Source of the DNA: Chloroflexota bacterium
GTDB taxonomy: Bacteria > Chloroflexota > Anaerolineae > Aggregatilineales > Phototrophicaceae
Reading direction: 5' to 3'
DNA length: 64,000 nt
Assembly: GCA_009841405.1 (NCBI GenBank)
Contig: VXLV01000075.1
Span: 31,690-95,689 of the forward strand
This document shows positions 15,676 through 25,071 of this stretch, in pieces. The notes under the pieces were generated by a model, which saw only the letters and a list, made by a program, of their open reading frames with translations, ran no database searches and was not told the origin of the DNA. Numbering within the stretch: position 1 is the first letter of the stretch; every line of letters starts with the position of its first letter. The translations under genes and the position numbers were made by a program.

Positions 15676-16386
15676 TATGTTGAACTCGCGATCTATGCCT
15701 GTCGGTACGCAAACAAATCGTCATCCTTGAACAGTCTGACGCCATCCGCAACCATGGTCAACCCAAACAACCCTTGAGCCCGAATCGCATTTATTGTCCG
15801 CACTCCTCCGCTCGCGCGCTTTCTGGCGATATCAGCGTCACTTCTCTCTTTCGTTCTTAAAGTACCGGATTCCGCGATTCCCTGGCTCGACCAGGCCAGC
15901 ATATTGCAAATGGGTCAGGGGCGTAGTGTCGCGCCACCGCGCGACATCGCGATACACATCCAGCGCCGCCTCGACAGAATCCGCCGCCAGCGGGAACGCG
16001 CTCAGCACGCGGCGAATTCGTCTTCGCTCAGCCCGGCGATATGCGCGAAGATGCCGTCCGGCTCGGCGGGGCGAATTTGGATGCAGTCAGGGTTTGTGGC
16101 GCGCCTCAGCCGCTGCCGCGAGCAGACTTAACGCGAGTGGGCATCGCCTGAAGTTTTCCGACGGATTGCCGCGAATGTTTCATGCGCCGGGCGCCCCTCG
16201 CCAGCCGCCGGCGCTTCTGGCGCTGCGCGGATTCTCCTTACGGGGGTTTCGTAGCGGCCATGCGAGCGCGTCCTTAAAGACATAGGAACGAACACTTGGA
16301 CTTTAGCCCGTTTCGCTCACAACGTCTACACTATGGCAATCAAACTCTGTGACCTCTGTGTATCCTCATATCCTCTGTGGTGAAAA
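15676..16386. other. Gene-poor 711-base region with decayed sequence
   Basis: Between the propeller gene and the methyltransferase there is no convincing intact gene. It contains a remnant of a methyltransferase 3' end (about 15921-16075) and, at 16343-16388, a copy of the CTCTGTG-type dispersed repeat. A 69-codon minus-strand frame at 15693-15902 has no recognisable family. The stretch 16080-16330 shows nothing I can assign. Confidence 0.5.
15921..16075 (-). pseudogene. Remnant of the C-terminus of a second Eco57I-type methyltransferase
   Basis: The minus strand reads PDGIFAHIAGLSEDEFA, then, after a 2-base deletion, LSAFPLAADSVEAALDVYRDVAR. The intact methyltransferase ends LDGIIAHIYGLTEDEFAYVL and STFPLVADSVKAAALAAYRDVAR. 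The fragment therefore derives from the 3' end of a paralogous gene, frame-shifted and without the remaining ~1,080 residues. The intact gene begins 300 bases away on the same strand. Confidence 0.7.
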
Positions 16387-19300
16387 TTATGCCAAGTCCC
16401 CACGCGCGACATCGCGATAGGCTGCCAGCGCCGCCGCCTTGACCGAGTCCGCCACCAGCGGGAAGGTACTCAGCACGTAGGCGAATTCGTCTTCCGTCAG
16501 CCCATAGATATGCGCGATGATGCCGTCCAGCTCGGCGCGGAGCCGGGCGCGGCCGGCGGGATTGGTAACCCCCTTGTGGTGGTTGCCCAGCCCGACTTCG
16601 GCGGCCAGGTCGTCGTATTCAGGCGCGGTGCAGATGAGCTGCGCGGCGCGGCGGACGATGGCGTCAAAGAAGCGGTCGCCGGGCATGAGGCGCGGGACGG
16701 GGAGTTGGTAGACGAAGAACATAGTAATATTCGCGGACACGGACTGGCGCAAGAGCCAGTCCACAACAAATGAATTCATCACCGCGACGCAAGTGACTAT
16801 CACACTCGGTTCAATTCCGTCCCAAACGTTGAGCGAATGGCCAGCAAACGTTCGCGGGACGACGCTTGCCACAAGCGTTCGAGTATCAGTTGAACGCGCA
16901 ATTGACCGATGTGCCAGCCGATACATCTGATAATCCAGCGTCTGCCCGCTGTCTTCGCCGCGCTTCCCCAACACACGCGCGCGCCCGGCCGCCTCATCGA
17001 TCCAGTAGCGCGGCGGCGCGTAGCCATGCTCGAACTGCCAGATCATCTTGCCCTCGTAGAGCGGCAGCCGGCCCTCGCCCGGTTCTTCGTAGAAGAGACT
17101 GCTGTCACTGGTCATGTTCAATTCTTGCCGAAAAGTCACCTGCCACTTGCCGGGCACGTCGTCGCCGAGCAAGGGAAACTCCAGCATCTTTTCTACGATG
17201 CGCAAGTCAAATTCGTTCTTGAACTCGGTCACCGACAGCGATGACGGCGACGAGCGCTTGATGAGATCGACGCCGACGTGAATACCATCATCAGTTGGGA
17301 AGCCCTCTAACTCGCTGACTTCGTGGCGCATGAAGGCGGCGGGGAACTGCGCGGTGCTTCCGCCTTTCTCGAATGACAGCACCACGAACTTGAAGCGACT
17401 GTCCACATCCTCGAAAATCTTCTTGCGATTCTCGAAGCCGAACAAACCGGTAACCTGATTCTCTTCAAATAGCATCTGGCGCAGTTGTTTTGTGCCCAAG
17501 TCGCTGTAGATCCCGGACGGAATTACGATGCCGCAGGCGCCGCCTTCACGAAGCAAATTGAAACACTGCTCGGTAAACACCGAGTACAGGTTGATCTTTC
17601 GCGAGACGATTTTGCCATTCATCCGCGAAATCTGATTGCGATACTGCGGCGTGGTTTTGATGTAGCGACTGACGTGCGGAAAGCTGCTGGCGTACTCTAG
17701 CCAAGCGTCTCGGATTTCGGGGTCTTCCATCAGTCTGCGGCGCTGTTTCTTCCAGTCAGTAATCCGCAACTTTTTCTTCTGAATGAGTGGGTCAAATTGC
17801 TGAAAGAACTCCTTCTCGTCAGTCTGGAACACTTCCCAGGGCGGGTTGGTGATAATCACGTCAAAGCCGCCGCGCGTCGATATGATTTCGTCGAATTCGT
17901 AGCCCCAGTGGAAGGGCGTCAGCGCTTCGATGTCGGTGGTCTCCAGTTGCCGCTTGACCGCCTTACCCTTGAGCCGAGCCTGCTCGTACTGGATTTTCAG
18001 CGCGCGGAAGTCATCCAGCAGGATGTCGTTCAGGGTCTGGTAGGCGATTAGCTTGCGATCGTCGATAGTCCGCCGCAGCTTGTCCAGCGTGTCCGAATAG
18101 CCGGCGGCGTCGCGGAAAAGGCGCACGAGCCGGTTCTTTTCCGCCACTTCCCGCCGGTAATTCTCCGCCGCTTGCTCCTGAAACATATATTGCATCTGTT
18201 TCTTTTCGTCAAAACGCGTGTCATCGACGCTCAGCAAGCCGATGAGGGAATTGCCGGCCATGATGTTGAAATCGATATTGGGCAGCGGCTCCAGATGCTC
18301 GACCCTCTTCGCCACGCTCACCAGCGCCAAAAAGAGGCGCAGCCGGGCGATTTCGGTCGCTTCATCCATGATGTCGACGCCGTAGAGGTTGTCGGTGATG
18401 ATCTTCTTGCGTATGTAGTAGTGAAGCGACGGATGTTTTTTCTGAATCTCGGCCTTGTGCTTTAGCAGATTGTCATTGTTGGAAAAGTCAATCCGGCCGT
18501 AGATGGCGCTGTAGACATAGATCAAGTTTTTCAGCGCGGCGACGAGGAATGCGCCCGAGCCGCAAGCCGGGTCCAGGATCGACAGCTTTGGCAGAATTTC
18601 AAACAAGAGCATATTGCAGAGATTCGCGTCCAGCCGCTCCAGAACATCGCCCCAGGTATTGAATTGTCGGACGCTGTGCTGGTTGACCCGCTGCAGCAAG
18701 ACGGCGTGAATGCTGCGTTTGCAGAGGTATTCGGTGATTTCCGTGCGCGTGTAGTAGGCGCCGAAGGCTTTCTGGTTGATGTATTTCTCGAAGATGTATC
18801 CGAGCACGTCCGGGTTGATGACATTGTCGTCCGCGCCTTGCGTGTCATCGAGATACCAGGAATACTCGCCGAAGAGCCGCAATACGTCCTCGAAAGCGAT
18901 ATCGGGGATGCGGATGGCGCTGTATCGCTGCTCCAACTGGTGCGGGATGAAGAGCCCGCCATTCAGATAGGGTATGGGGCCGAGCAGGCCCTTCGCCTGG
19001 GCGCCGCGTTCGCGCGCTGGCTTGGCGAAGCCCTCAAAGAAAAGCGCCGAAAGGAATTCGCTGTAGTAGCGTTCGGGTCCGCGCTCTTGGCTTTCATCCA
19101 GCTTGTCGTCGAGATAGTTGACATTCTCCTGGATGAATCCCTTCTTCTGCAGAAAGTAAATGAACATCAGGCGGTTGAGCAGCACCGAGGCGTAAAGCAA
19201 ACGGTCTGACTCGCTGGGGATGCCATCAATCATGCTGCCGAAGTCTTCGCGCAGTCCGCTGAATTCTTTGTAGAAATTCTTTGTGACGGGCCGAATATCA

Positions 19301-19776
19301 AAGGAATCGGCAAAGCGCCTGGTCCGTTCAGAGATCGGGAGCGTGCCGTCAGCGCGCCGGTCGCCCATCTCAATGACCATGTCCGCGATTTTGCTGAGAA
19401 AGAGGTCGCCGGGCTGCTCTATCCAGTATTCGTGCGGTCGCGGGCGCTTTATGTTGCCCTCCCGTTTGACCCAGTACCAGACGCTCTGTGTGCGGATCTC
19501 GTCGTTGTCGAGGAAGATTATCAGATTTTCAAAGGATATCTTTTCGATATGCTTGTGAATTTCTGCCCGCATACGCGCGTTCGGCAACCCGTCGGCGCTC
19601 GCATTCAGCGGAAACACCTCAAACACCGTCTGCGAGATCAGCCGATATTGATAGCCGGTATCGCCAATGTCTCGTGGCGGCGCTGGCGGCACGCTCTCCC
19701 AGCCGATTTCGATAAGCAGCTTCTCAAACTCAAAAGCCTGCAACAAGTCGCGGGCTTTAGTGCGATCCATCGCCAT
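16387..19776 (-). CDS. Eco57I-type adenine-specific DNA methyltransferase (system 1)
   Basis: 1129 aa from the ATG at 19776, after AGAGGGAAA. Motif I LDPACGSGAFLVAAL lies near residue 410 and motif IV VIITNPPWEVF near 650, the N6-adenine methyltransferase layout; the TRIYYT-like GAYYTRTEITEYL precedes motif I. The N-terminal 350 residues are helical and the C-terminal 450 should contain target recognition. It belongs with PglX, type IIG and DISARM drmMI-like enzymes, but no nuclease motif was seen. It is followed upstream, 56 bp away on the same strand, by a PLD-SNF2 helicase gene. The pair most likely forms a restriction or phage-defence system. A paralogous pair lies at 39624-47101. Confidence 0.85.
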   Translation of the reverse strand: MAMDRTKARDLLQAFEFEKLLIEIGWESVPPAPPRDIGDTGYQYRLISQTVFEVFPLNASADGLPNARMRAEIHKHIEKISFENLIIFLDNDEIRTQSVWYWVKREGNIKRPRPHEYWIEQPGDLFLSKIADMVIEMGDRRADGTLPISERTRRFADSFDIRPVTKNFYKEFSGLREDFGSMIDGIPSESDRLLYASVLLNRLMFIYFLQKKGFIQENVNYLDDKLDESQERGPERYYSEFLSALFFEGFAKPARERGAQAKGLLGPIPYLNGGLFIPHQLEQRYSAIRIPDIAFEDVLRLFGEYSWYLDDTQGADDNVINPDVLGYIFEKYINQKAFGAYYTRTEITEYLCKRSIHAVLLQRVNQHSVRQFNTWGDVLERLDANLCNMLLFEILPKLSILDPACGSGAFLVAALKNLIYVYSAIYGRIDFSNNDNLLKHKAEIQKKHPSLHYYIRKKIITDNLYGVDIMDEATEIARLRLFLALVSVAKRVEHLEPLPNIDFNIMAGNSLIGLLSVDDTRFDEKKQMQYMFQEQAAENYRREVAEKNRLVRLFRDAAGYSDTLDKLRRTIDDRKLIAYQTLNDILLDDFRALKIQYEQARLKGKAVKRQLETTDIEALTPFHWGYEFDEIISTRGGFDVIITNPPWEVFQTDEKEFFQQFDPLIQKKKLRITDWKKQRRRLMEDPEIRDAWLEYASSFPHVSRYIKTTPQYRNQISRMNGKIVSRKINLYSVFTEQCFNLLREGGACGIVIPSGIYSDLGTKQLRQMLFEENQVTGLFGFENRKKIFEDVDSRFKFVVLSFEKGGSTAQFPAAFMRHEVSELEGFPTDDGIHVGVDLIKRSSPSSLSVTEFKNEFDLRIVEKMLEFPLLGDDVPGKWQVTFRQELNMTSDSSLFYEEPGEGRLPLYEGKMIWQFEHGYAPPRYWIDEAAGRARVLGKRGEDSGQTLDYQMYRLAHRSIARSTDTRTLVASVVPRTFAGHSLNVWDGIEPSVIVTCVAVMNSFVVDWLLRQSVSANITMFFVYQLPVPRLMPGDRFFDAIVRRAAQLICTAPEYDDLAAEVGLGNHHKGVTNPAGRARLRAELDGIIAHIYGLTEDEFAYVLSTFPLVADSVKAAALAAYRDVARGDLA

Positions 19777-19802
19777 AATCGTTTTCCCTCTACGTCGAAA
19801 TT

Positions 19803-19836
19803 CGTAGGGGCGACATATCATGTCGCCCGCCCCTAT
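19803..19836. repeat. Dispersed palindromic repeat between methyltransferase and helicase genes
   Basis: GTAGGGGCGACAT-ATC-ATGTCGCCC is another copy of the GTAGGGG palindrome family. It fills the gap between the two genes and overlaps the end of the helicase gene by four bases, so the helicase stop codon lies inside the repeat flank. Confidence 0.65.
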
Positions 19837-22800
19837 TCGTCAAACAAGCCCAAAGAACAAAGGATGCGCGGTTCGCGCCCCTCGTCGCCTTCCTGTTTCC
19901 GGATCAAGCGTTCGTCCTGCCACAACCCGACCACCAGGTCCGCCAGGTCCTCGTCAGTGATGCCTGCGCGGAGGCGGCGATTCAGCCGGTCGCGCGCGGA
20001 TTCAAGCAGCGGGTGGCGATAGATGTCGTCTATTGCCGCCTCCAGTCCGTCCGGTATGCCAAAGATCGGCATGTCCGCCCGCAGCGCTTCGACATAGCCT
20101 TTCAGCCGCTCATAGGTCTTGCGGCGGGTGCTGTTGGGCCGTCCCAATTGCCCGCCGGTGCGGGCGATATAATCCGCTTCCTGCGTCTTTTGCACGCCCG
20201 CAAGCACCAGATCGTGGTGCAGCGGATGGCGCGCCTGCGTCGGTGTGTCCGGCTCGCATTCGGCCGCGTGCAGGATCTCCGCTTGCGACTCGGTGACGAC
20301 TTGCGCTTCTTTGTCCAGCCAAACGAGCGCGTCAGTGTCATCGCTGGACTTAACGTATGTGATCACGCCTTCGGGGCGGTCGAGCGAGCCTTGATATTGC
20401 CGCGAGGAATAGACGACATCGGGCAAGGACTCAATCTTGCGCTTCAGTCTCGGATCGTCTTTCGTGGCGTTCGTCCAGATTTGCCAGGCTTCCGAGGACA
20501 GGTCAACCTGATCATCGGATTCCAGGTCAAGGATGCCGGATTTCTCGGTGTATAGATCGCGCAGCTGTTGGGCGTGTTTATCGTCTTCAAAGAATTGCTC
20601 GTCCGAGCCGACGACTTCGCCGTTCTCTTGCAGCCGCTGGCGCACGCGCGAGCGCAGGCGGATGATTTCTTCGACGCCCTGCGCCGGCATGAAGGAATAA
20701 CAGCGGATCTCTTCCGCTTTCTGTCCGATGCGGTCGACGCGGCCGGCCCGCTGCGACAAGCGAATGATCGCCCAGGGCAAATCGTAATTGATGACGATTG
20801 CGCTGTCCTGCAAGTTCTGCCCCTCGCTGAGGACATCGGTCGACAGCAGGACGCGTATCTCATTCCTTGGCTTCTTGCGCAGTTCGTTGCTCTGCGGGCT
20901 GAAGCGCTGCGCCAGGGCGGTCGGATTGTCGTGCTGCCCGGTGGCCGCCGCGAGCTCGGCGGCGCCCAGGCGAGTCAGCTCAGCTTGCAGGTAGCGGATG
21001 GTGTCCGCAAACTGGGAAAAGACCAGCACTTTTTCGCCCGCGTGATCCGCGCTGATGAGCCTGTGCAAGGCAGCCAGCTTGGTGTCTTCGCCGACATTCC
21101 ATTCGCCGCAGAGCTTCAGCACGCGCGTCAAGCGGTCAACGTCATCTTGTAATTCCCGCGCCAGTTCATCAGCGAACAGAGACGCGCGCAGCCATTTGAA
21201 TCGGCGCCTGTAGCGCCCGCTGAACAGCGTGTAAGCAGCCTGCGCCCGCCGGATATAGTCCCCGGAAATATGGTCGGCGTCCGCGCTGTCGTCGGCGTCA
21301 CCGTCCGCGTCCAGGCGCAGGGCGACAAAATCGGAATCGCTGTCTTCGTCCTGGGTATCGGGATCCAGGATATGGGCGTCCAGCGAGCCGATGGGCAATT
21401 CCAGGCCGTTCTCTATCGCGTGGAGAAAGACGTGGTTGCGCGCGATGTGGCGGTCCACCGATTGCAGGAACGACGCTCCGCTGCTCTCCAGGCGCTTGAA
21501 AAGGTTCGTGCGGCAGAACCCCATCAAGCGTTTGCCGGCGCGGGAAAGGTTCTCGATCTGCTGCTTTTCGCCCGCCGTCGCCTTTTCGGCTTCTTTGTCG
21601 TCGACAAACTGCCCCAAGCCGTAGCGCGGCAGGCTCAGGTCGTTGACCAGCTCAACGACTTGGTCGGAATACAGCCGCTGGTACTGCGGGCTGGCGCCCA
21701 GCGGGACGGATTTGGGGACGCGGCGGGGGAAATAGAAGCGCTCGCCGTTACCCAGTACCAGGAAGCGGCGCCCGCTGACGGGGTCGGTTTCGGCGTAGTT
21801 TTTCTCGATGAAGCTGCGCGTGCGGCGGACCGTGTAGAGGCGCATGAGACTGCGCCAGTCGTCAGCCGATTCGCTTTTCTCGAAGGCGACGACTGAGCGC
21901 GTGCCCGCCTGGAATTGGTGCTGAAATTGCGCCTCGCCGATGGTTTTCAGATATTGCTCGGGTCGAATGCGGAGCGCGTCCTCTTCGCCGATGAACAAAC
22001 GCAGCTGCGCGGACAGGTCCAGGAAGCTCTTGTTGTAAGGCGTCGCCGACAGCAATATGCAGCGGCGCTTTCTCTTAGCCACGTAATCGCGCACCGCCCG
22101 GTATCGCGCCGTGTCGCGATTGCGCAAGTTGTGGCTCTCATCAATAATCAAAATGTCGTAGTGGCGAAGAGTTGGCAATACCTTGGTCACCATGCCGAGG
22201 GAAAGGACGTCCCCGGTGAGACGGTAGTCAGCGCGGTATTTCTGCCACATCGGCACGAGATTTGGCGGGCAGATAATCAGGGTGTCCAACGCAAGCTTAT
22301 CCTGGAAGATTCTTGCCAGCGCCGTGGCCATCAGGGTTTTGCCCAGCCCGACTACATCCCCGAGCAAGACCCCGTCGCGATTGTCGAGATGGCGCGCGGC
22401 AATGCTCACAGCCGCCGCCTGGTAATCAAGAATCTTGTTGTCAAAATCGGGCGGCAACTTGAATTCGCTAAGGCCGGCCCGCGCCTCCTGCGACAGGTGA
22501 TAGGCGATCTTCAGATATAGCTCATAGGGCGTGAGCATATCTTCTCTCGCCCAGCTATTGTTGATGACCTCAATCAGGTCCGCGGTGATGTCCAGGCACC
22601 ATGGATCATCCCAGCGCTCTTCGAACCAGACCTTGAGCTTTTGGCAGGCGTCATAGTCGCTGATCTCGGTGTTCAGCTCGCCTTGTTTCGAGAGGCCAGC
22701 CAGGGTGAGGTTGCTGCTGCCGAGGAAGGCTGCGGTGGGCGCAGTGTAGTCCTCTCTGTGGATAAGATACAGTTTGGCGTGCAAGGGATAGCGTAAGAAC

Positions 22801-23192
22801 AGCTTCACCACAACTTTGCCGGAGCGCAGTTGCTGGACGAGATCACGAAGCCCTTGCTCGTCCGCGTTGGTAGGCGCGCCAAGCGCAAGTTGACGCCGGA
22901 AGTCCTCGACGATTTCTCTTTTGCGCCGCAATACTTGCTGCTGATCGACCGGCCTGCGGGCTTTCAGGCTGAGATACTCGCGCAGTTCATCGCGGGGCGT
23001 GGGGTTCATGCCGATCAGAAGGCGGCAGTAGCCCTCTGCGTCCCCGTACAGCTGGTCTATGTCCGCTTGTAAGAGTCGCCAGCCGCGCAGATTAAAATAG
23101 CCTACGCAAAAATCCGCCCGGTCAGCGGATTGCATTGTATTCTGCAGCGCGGTAAGCAGCTTATCCGATATGTTGTCGAAGATTCGTGGCAC
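19833..23192 (-). CDS. PLD-domain/SNF2-family helicase (system 1)
   Basis: 1119 aa from a GTG at 23192. The N-terminal 200 residues are a phospholipase-D-like domain with the HxK...GSSN motif (LHAKLYLI near 137, FLGSSNLTLAGL near 154). The SNF2 ATPase core follows: Walker A VVGLGKTLMATALA near 280, DESHNLRN near 350, LLSATPYN near 380, and the C-terminal lobe VLVFSQFADTIRYL, STDVLSEGQNLQ and RAGRVDRIGQ. It is transcribed ahead of the methyltransferase. PLD plus SNF2 plus Eco57I methylase recalls DISARM parts (drmD, drmMI, drmC), but drmA and drmB are absent. I call it an unclassified restriction-like defence module; the PLD domain may supply nuclease activity. Confidence 0.85.
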   Translation of the reverse strand: MPRIFDNISDKLLTALQNTMQSADRADFCVGYFNLRGWRLLQADIDQLYGDAEGYCRLLIGMNPTPRDELREYLSLKARRPVDQQQVLRRKREIVEDFRRQLALGAPTNADEQGLRDLVQQLRSGKVVVKLFLRYPLHAKLYLIHREDYTAPTAAFLGSSNLTLAGLSKQGELNTEISDYDACQKLKVWFEERWDDPWCLDITADLIEVINNSWAREDMLTPYELYLKIAYHLSQEARAGLSEFKLPPDFDNKILDYQAAAVSIAARHLDNRDGVLLGDVVGLGKTLMATALARIFQDKLALDTLIICPPNLVPMWQKYRADYRLTGDVLSLGMVTKVLPTLRHYDILIIDESHNLRNRDTARYRAVRDYVAKRKRRCILLSATPYNKSFLDLSAQLRLFIGEEDALRIRPEQYLKTIGEAQFQHQFQAGTRSVVAFEKSESADDWRSLMRLYTVRRTRSFIEKNYAETDPVSGRRFLVLGNGERFYFPRRVPKSVPLGASPQYQRLYSDQVVELVNDLSLPRYGLGQFVDDKEAEKATAGEKQQIENLSRAGKRLMGFCRTNLFKRLESSGASFLQSVDRHIARNHVFLHAIENGLELPIGSLDAHILDPDTQDEDSDSDFVALRLDADGDADDSADADHISGDYIRRAQAAYTLFSGRYRRRFKWLRASLFADELARELQDDVDRLTRVLKLCGEWNVGEDTKLAALHRLISADHAGEKVLVFSQFADTIRYLQAELTRLGAAELAAATGQHDNPTALAQRFSPQSNELRKKPRNEIRVLLSTDVLSEGQNLQDSAIVINYDLPWAIIRLSQRAGRVDRIGQKAEEIRCYSFMPAQGVEEIIRLRSRVRQRLQENGEVVGSDEQFFEDDKHAQQLRDLYTEKSGILDLESDDQVDLSSEAWQIWTNATKDDPRLKRKIESLPDVVYSSRQYQGSLDRPEGVITYVKSSDDTDALVWLDKEAQVVTESQAEILHAAECEPDTPTQARHPLHHDLVLAGVQKTQEADYIARTGGQLGRPNSTRRKTYERLKGYVEALRADMPIFGIPDGLEAAIDDIYRHPLLESARDRLNRRLRAGITDEDLADLVVGLWQDERLIRKQEGDEGREPRILCSLGLFDE

Positions 23193-23553
23193 AGCACATC
23201 CTATACTTCTTTACACTCGTTATGTACTTCGTTGTAATGTGAAGTTCAATACAATCGCGCAAAGAAGCTGTACCGTAGCTGTGCACAAGCAATTCTGGGT
23301 AGCCGCCAACACCTTAGCGTCACCCGCTTCGCGCGCGCATGAGTATACTTGATCTCGCAGCGCGCCGATATGTCCGCGCGCTCTCTCAACTGCGTTATCC
23401 GCAGGACTCGCCGTCACGTCAAGCTCCCGGCGTTATGCCGAAGTCAAAGATTCGCGGGCATACAACGACAAACTCCGACTGCGCTTCGCATGTAAGATGG
23501 CGTCAATGTCGTGACTCGAAACAGGCGCAGTCATCAGCCGTCTATCCTCCTGG
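23193..23553. other. Intergenic region, no gene seen
   Basis: A 361-base gap between the helicase 5' end and the 3' end of the RuBisCO-like gene. The frames in it are short and unlike any family I know. It must hold the promoter for the helicase-methyltransferase operon on the minus strand. I could not identify clear -35/-10 boxes. Confidence 0.4.
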
Positions 23554-24843
23554 CTACGAGTTGCTTTCGATAGCCAGCTGCAGTTCTTTGTGGTTCTGCG
23601 CATACACTTCAAGGGACTGTCCAGAAACGGCGGCTTCCCATCCCTGCCGCAGACTGGCCGCGCCGCCTTTTGGCCCCATAGGATGCGCAAACACCGCTCG
23701 GCCCGGGACGATGCCAAAATCAACAGTCTTCAGCCGCTCATACAGCATGCCGGTGGACGCCGCCCACTGGCTCCCCGCTGGAACAGGAAGAACCCGCTTG
23801 ATGTGTCCCCAGGGTTTCAGGCATTCTTGCACGCTGCTCGAAACGTCCTCATCCGGGGTCTTCATCCGCGCGCCAAATCCCGGGAAGATGATGACGTCAA
23901 ATCCCGCCAATCGCTGCAATTTGGTCATCACCTTTGAGTGCACGCCAAAATATGAAATATGTGTGAGCGGAGCGATGAAATCGAAATGCGCTACCAAGGG
24001 CACTCTAGTGTGCTTTCTTAACATCCTGACGGCACTCAATCCCGTGGTCATGCCATTGACCATCAAGGCATTGGCGCCTCGTTCAACGGCAATATCGTGT
24101 AAGTGAATCAATCGATCCACTTCATCCGTGATGTTTGCGAGGTAGATTTTCCTTTCACCCGTGATTTCTTCAGCCTTAAGTCGCGCCTTTCCGGCCTTCT
24201 CCGCTCTTTCCCTTAGCGGCGACCAGGGGACATCACTCAGCATTTCGTCGTCTTTGGCGATATCAAGACCGCCCAACCAGCTCTGATAGGCAAGCTCGGC
24301 AAAATCGTCGGGGGACAGCCCGATGTTGGGTTTGACCACGCCAAAGAAGATCGGGCGGTCATAGACCTGCAACATGTCGCGCAGGCCTTGAACGCCGAAT
24401 TTGGGACCTTCAAAGTGCCGTAAGAAGCTTTGCGGGAATTCGACGTCCATCAGCTTGATCGCCGCGATTCCAGGGGAGTAGAAAGCGCCCTCGCCGAGAG
24501 CAGCGGTCAAAAAATTCGGGATTCTGGGTCCGAAATTGCGATGCGGGTGGGCGATTCTGACCCGACACTGATATGTCTTTGCAGTCTCAATTGATGGCAC
24601 CGGATGACTTGGCTGATCGAAAACGCCTGTGACCGCCAAATCAATCACTTTGGCGCCAAAGCGTTCACGCAGATCTTCATCAACGCCAACCCGCTGCCAT
24701 TGCGCCGTGGACTGTTCCTGACATAAATGAGCCGCCGCCGCCGCCGGTTCGATCACGGACTCGAAACAATAGTCGAGCAGAACAAAATCTTCCATTTCCA
24801 GACTTGCCTGATCGGCAAAGAAACCGCTGTCTCTGTGATCCAT
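23554..24843 (-). CDS. RuBisCO-like protein (form IV type)
   Basis: 429 aa. The fold signatures of the RuBisCO large-chain family are present: GVVKPNIGLSPDDF (residue 171 equals the first active-site Lys) and GGLDIAKDDEML (197-200, the Lys that is carbamylated plus the metal-binding Asp and Glu). Loop 6, which carries the second catalytic Lys and a GKxxGE motif in true RuBisCO, is replaced by IIFPGFGARMK, so CO2 fixation is not expected. Known RuBisCO-like proteins act in methionine salvage, and others in apionate and other sugar-acid pathways (OiaX, OiaC, XacX). The divergent sugar-catabolism operon next door fits the second group. Substrate not determinable here. Confidence 0.85.
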   Translation of the reverse strand: MDHRDSGFFADQASLEMEDFVLLDYCFESVIEPAAAAAHLCQEQSTAQWQRVGVDEDLRERFGAKVIDLAVTGVFDQPSHPVPSIETAKTYQCRVRIAHPHRNFGPRIPNFLTAALGEGAFYSPGIAAIKLMDVEFPQSFLRHFEGPKFGVQGLRDMLQVYDRPIFFGVVKPNIGLSPDDFAELAYQSWLGGLDIAKDDEMLSDVPWSPLRERAEKAGKARLKAEEITGERKIYLANITDEVDRLIHLHDIAVERGANALMVNGMTTGLSAVRMLRKHTRVPLVAHFDFIAPLTHISYFGVHSKVMTKLQRLAGFDVIIFPGFGARMKTPDEDVSSSVQECLKPWGHIKRVLPVPAGSQWAASTGMLYERLKTVDFGIVPGRAVFAHPMGPKGGAASLRQGWEAAVSGQSLEVYAQNHKELQLAIESNS

Positions 24844-24876
24844 ACGCTTGTTCCCAAATGCTCGAATCGCTAATCC

Positions 24877-24905
24877 TTGACATGTACGCTGGAATCGAGT
24901 ACATT
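24877..24905 (+). promoter_or_regulatory. Candidate sigma-70 promoter for the catabolic operon
   Basis: TTGACA (24877-24882), 17 bases, then TACATT (24900-24905), a near-consensus promoter reading toward 25072. The -10 overlaps the partial palindrome TACATTAATGCA, and ATGCTCG (24858) is repeated inverted as CGAGCAT (near 24914). These symmetric elements could be operators for the SorC regulator, shared with the divergent RuBisCO-like gene. Inference only. Confidence 0.45.
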
Positions 24906-25071
24906 AATGCACATACGAGCATAGCATACACACAAGTGCAAAATCAACGTACCCTAGTCTGTTTTGGCTAGCGACAACTTATCAATGACAGCTTACTGTG
25001 GCTTGCGCGACCGAGGAAGTTTTGCGCGCAGATTCTGGCGAGTTCACGAGCTGATGTAAGGCGGGCATTTT

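Noticed and set aside
15693..15902. 69-codon minus-strand frame before the propeller gene
   Set aside because: No family, no clear start signal, and its 5' part overlaps sequence decayed from a methyltransferase gene.
16387..23192. Complete DISARM or BREX system
   Set aside because: Only helicase and methyltransferase are present; drmA, drmB or BREX pglZ/brxC equivalents are absent.
23193..23553. Small plus-strand frames in the gap between helicase and RuBisCO-like genes
   Set aside because: Short, without start signals, compositionally unlike proteins, and partly antisense to the RuBisCO-like gene.
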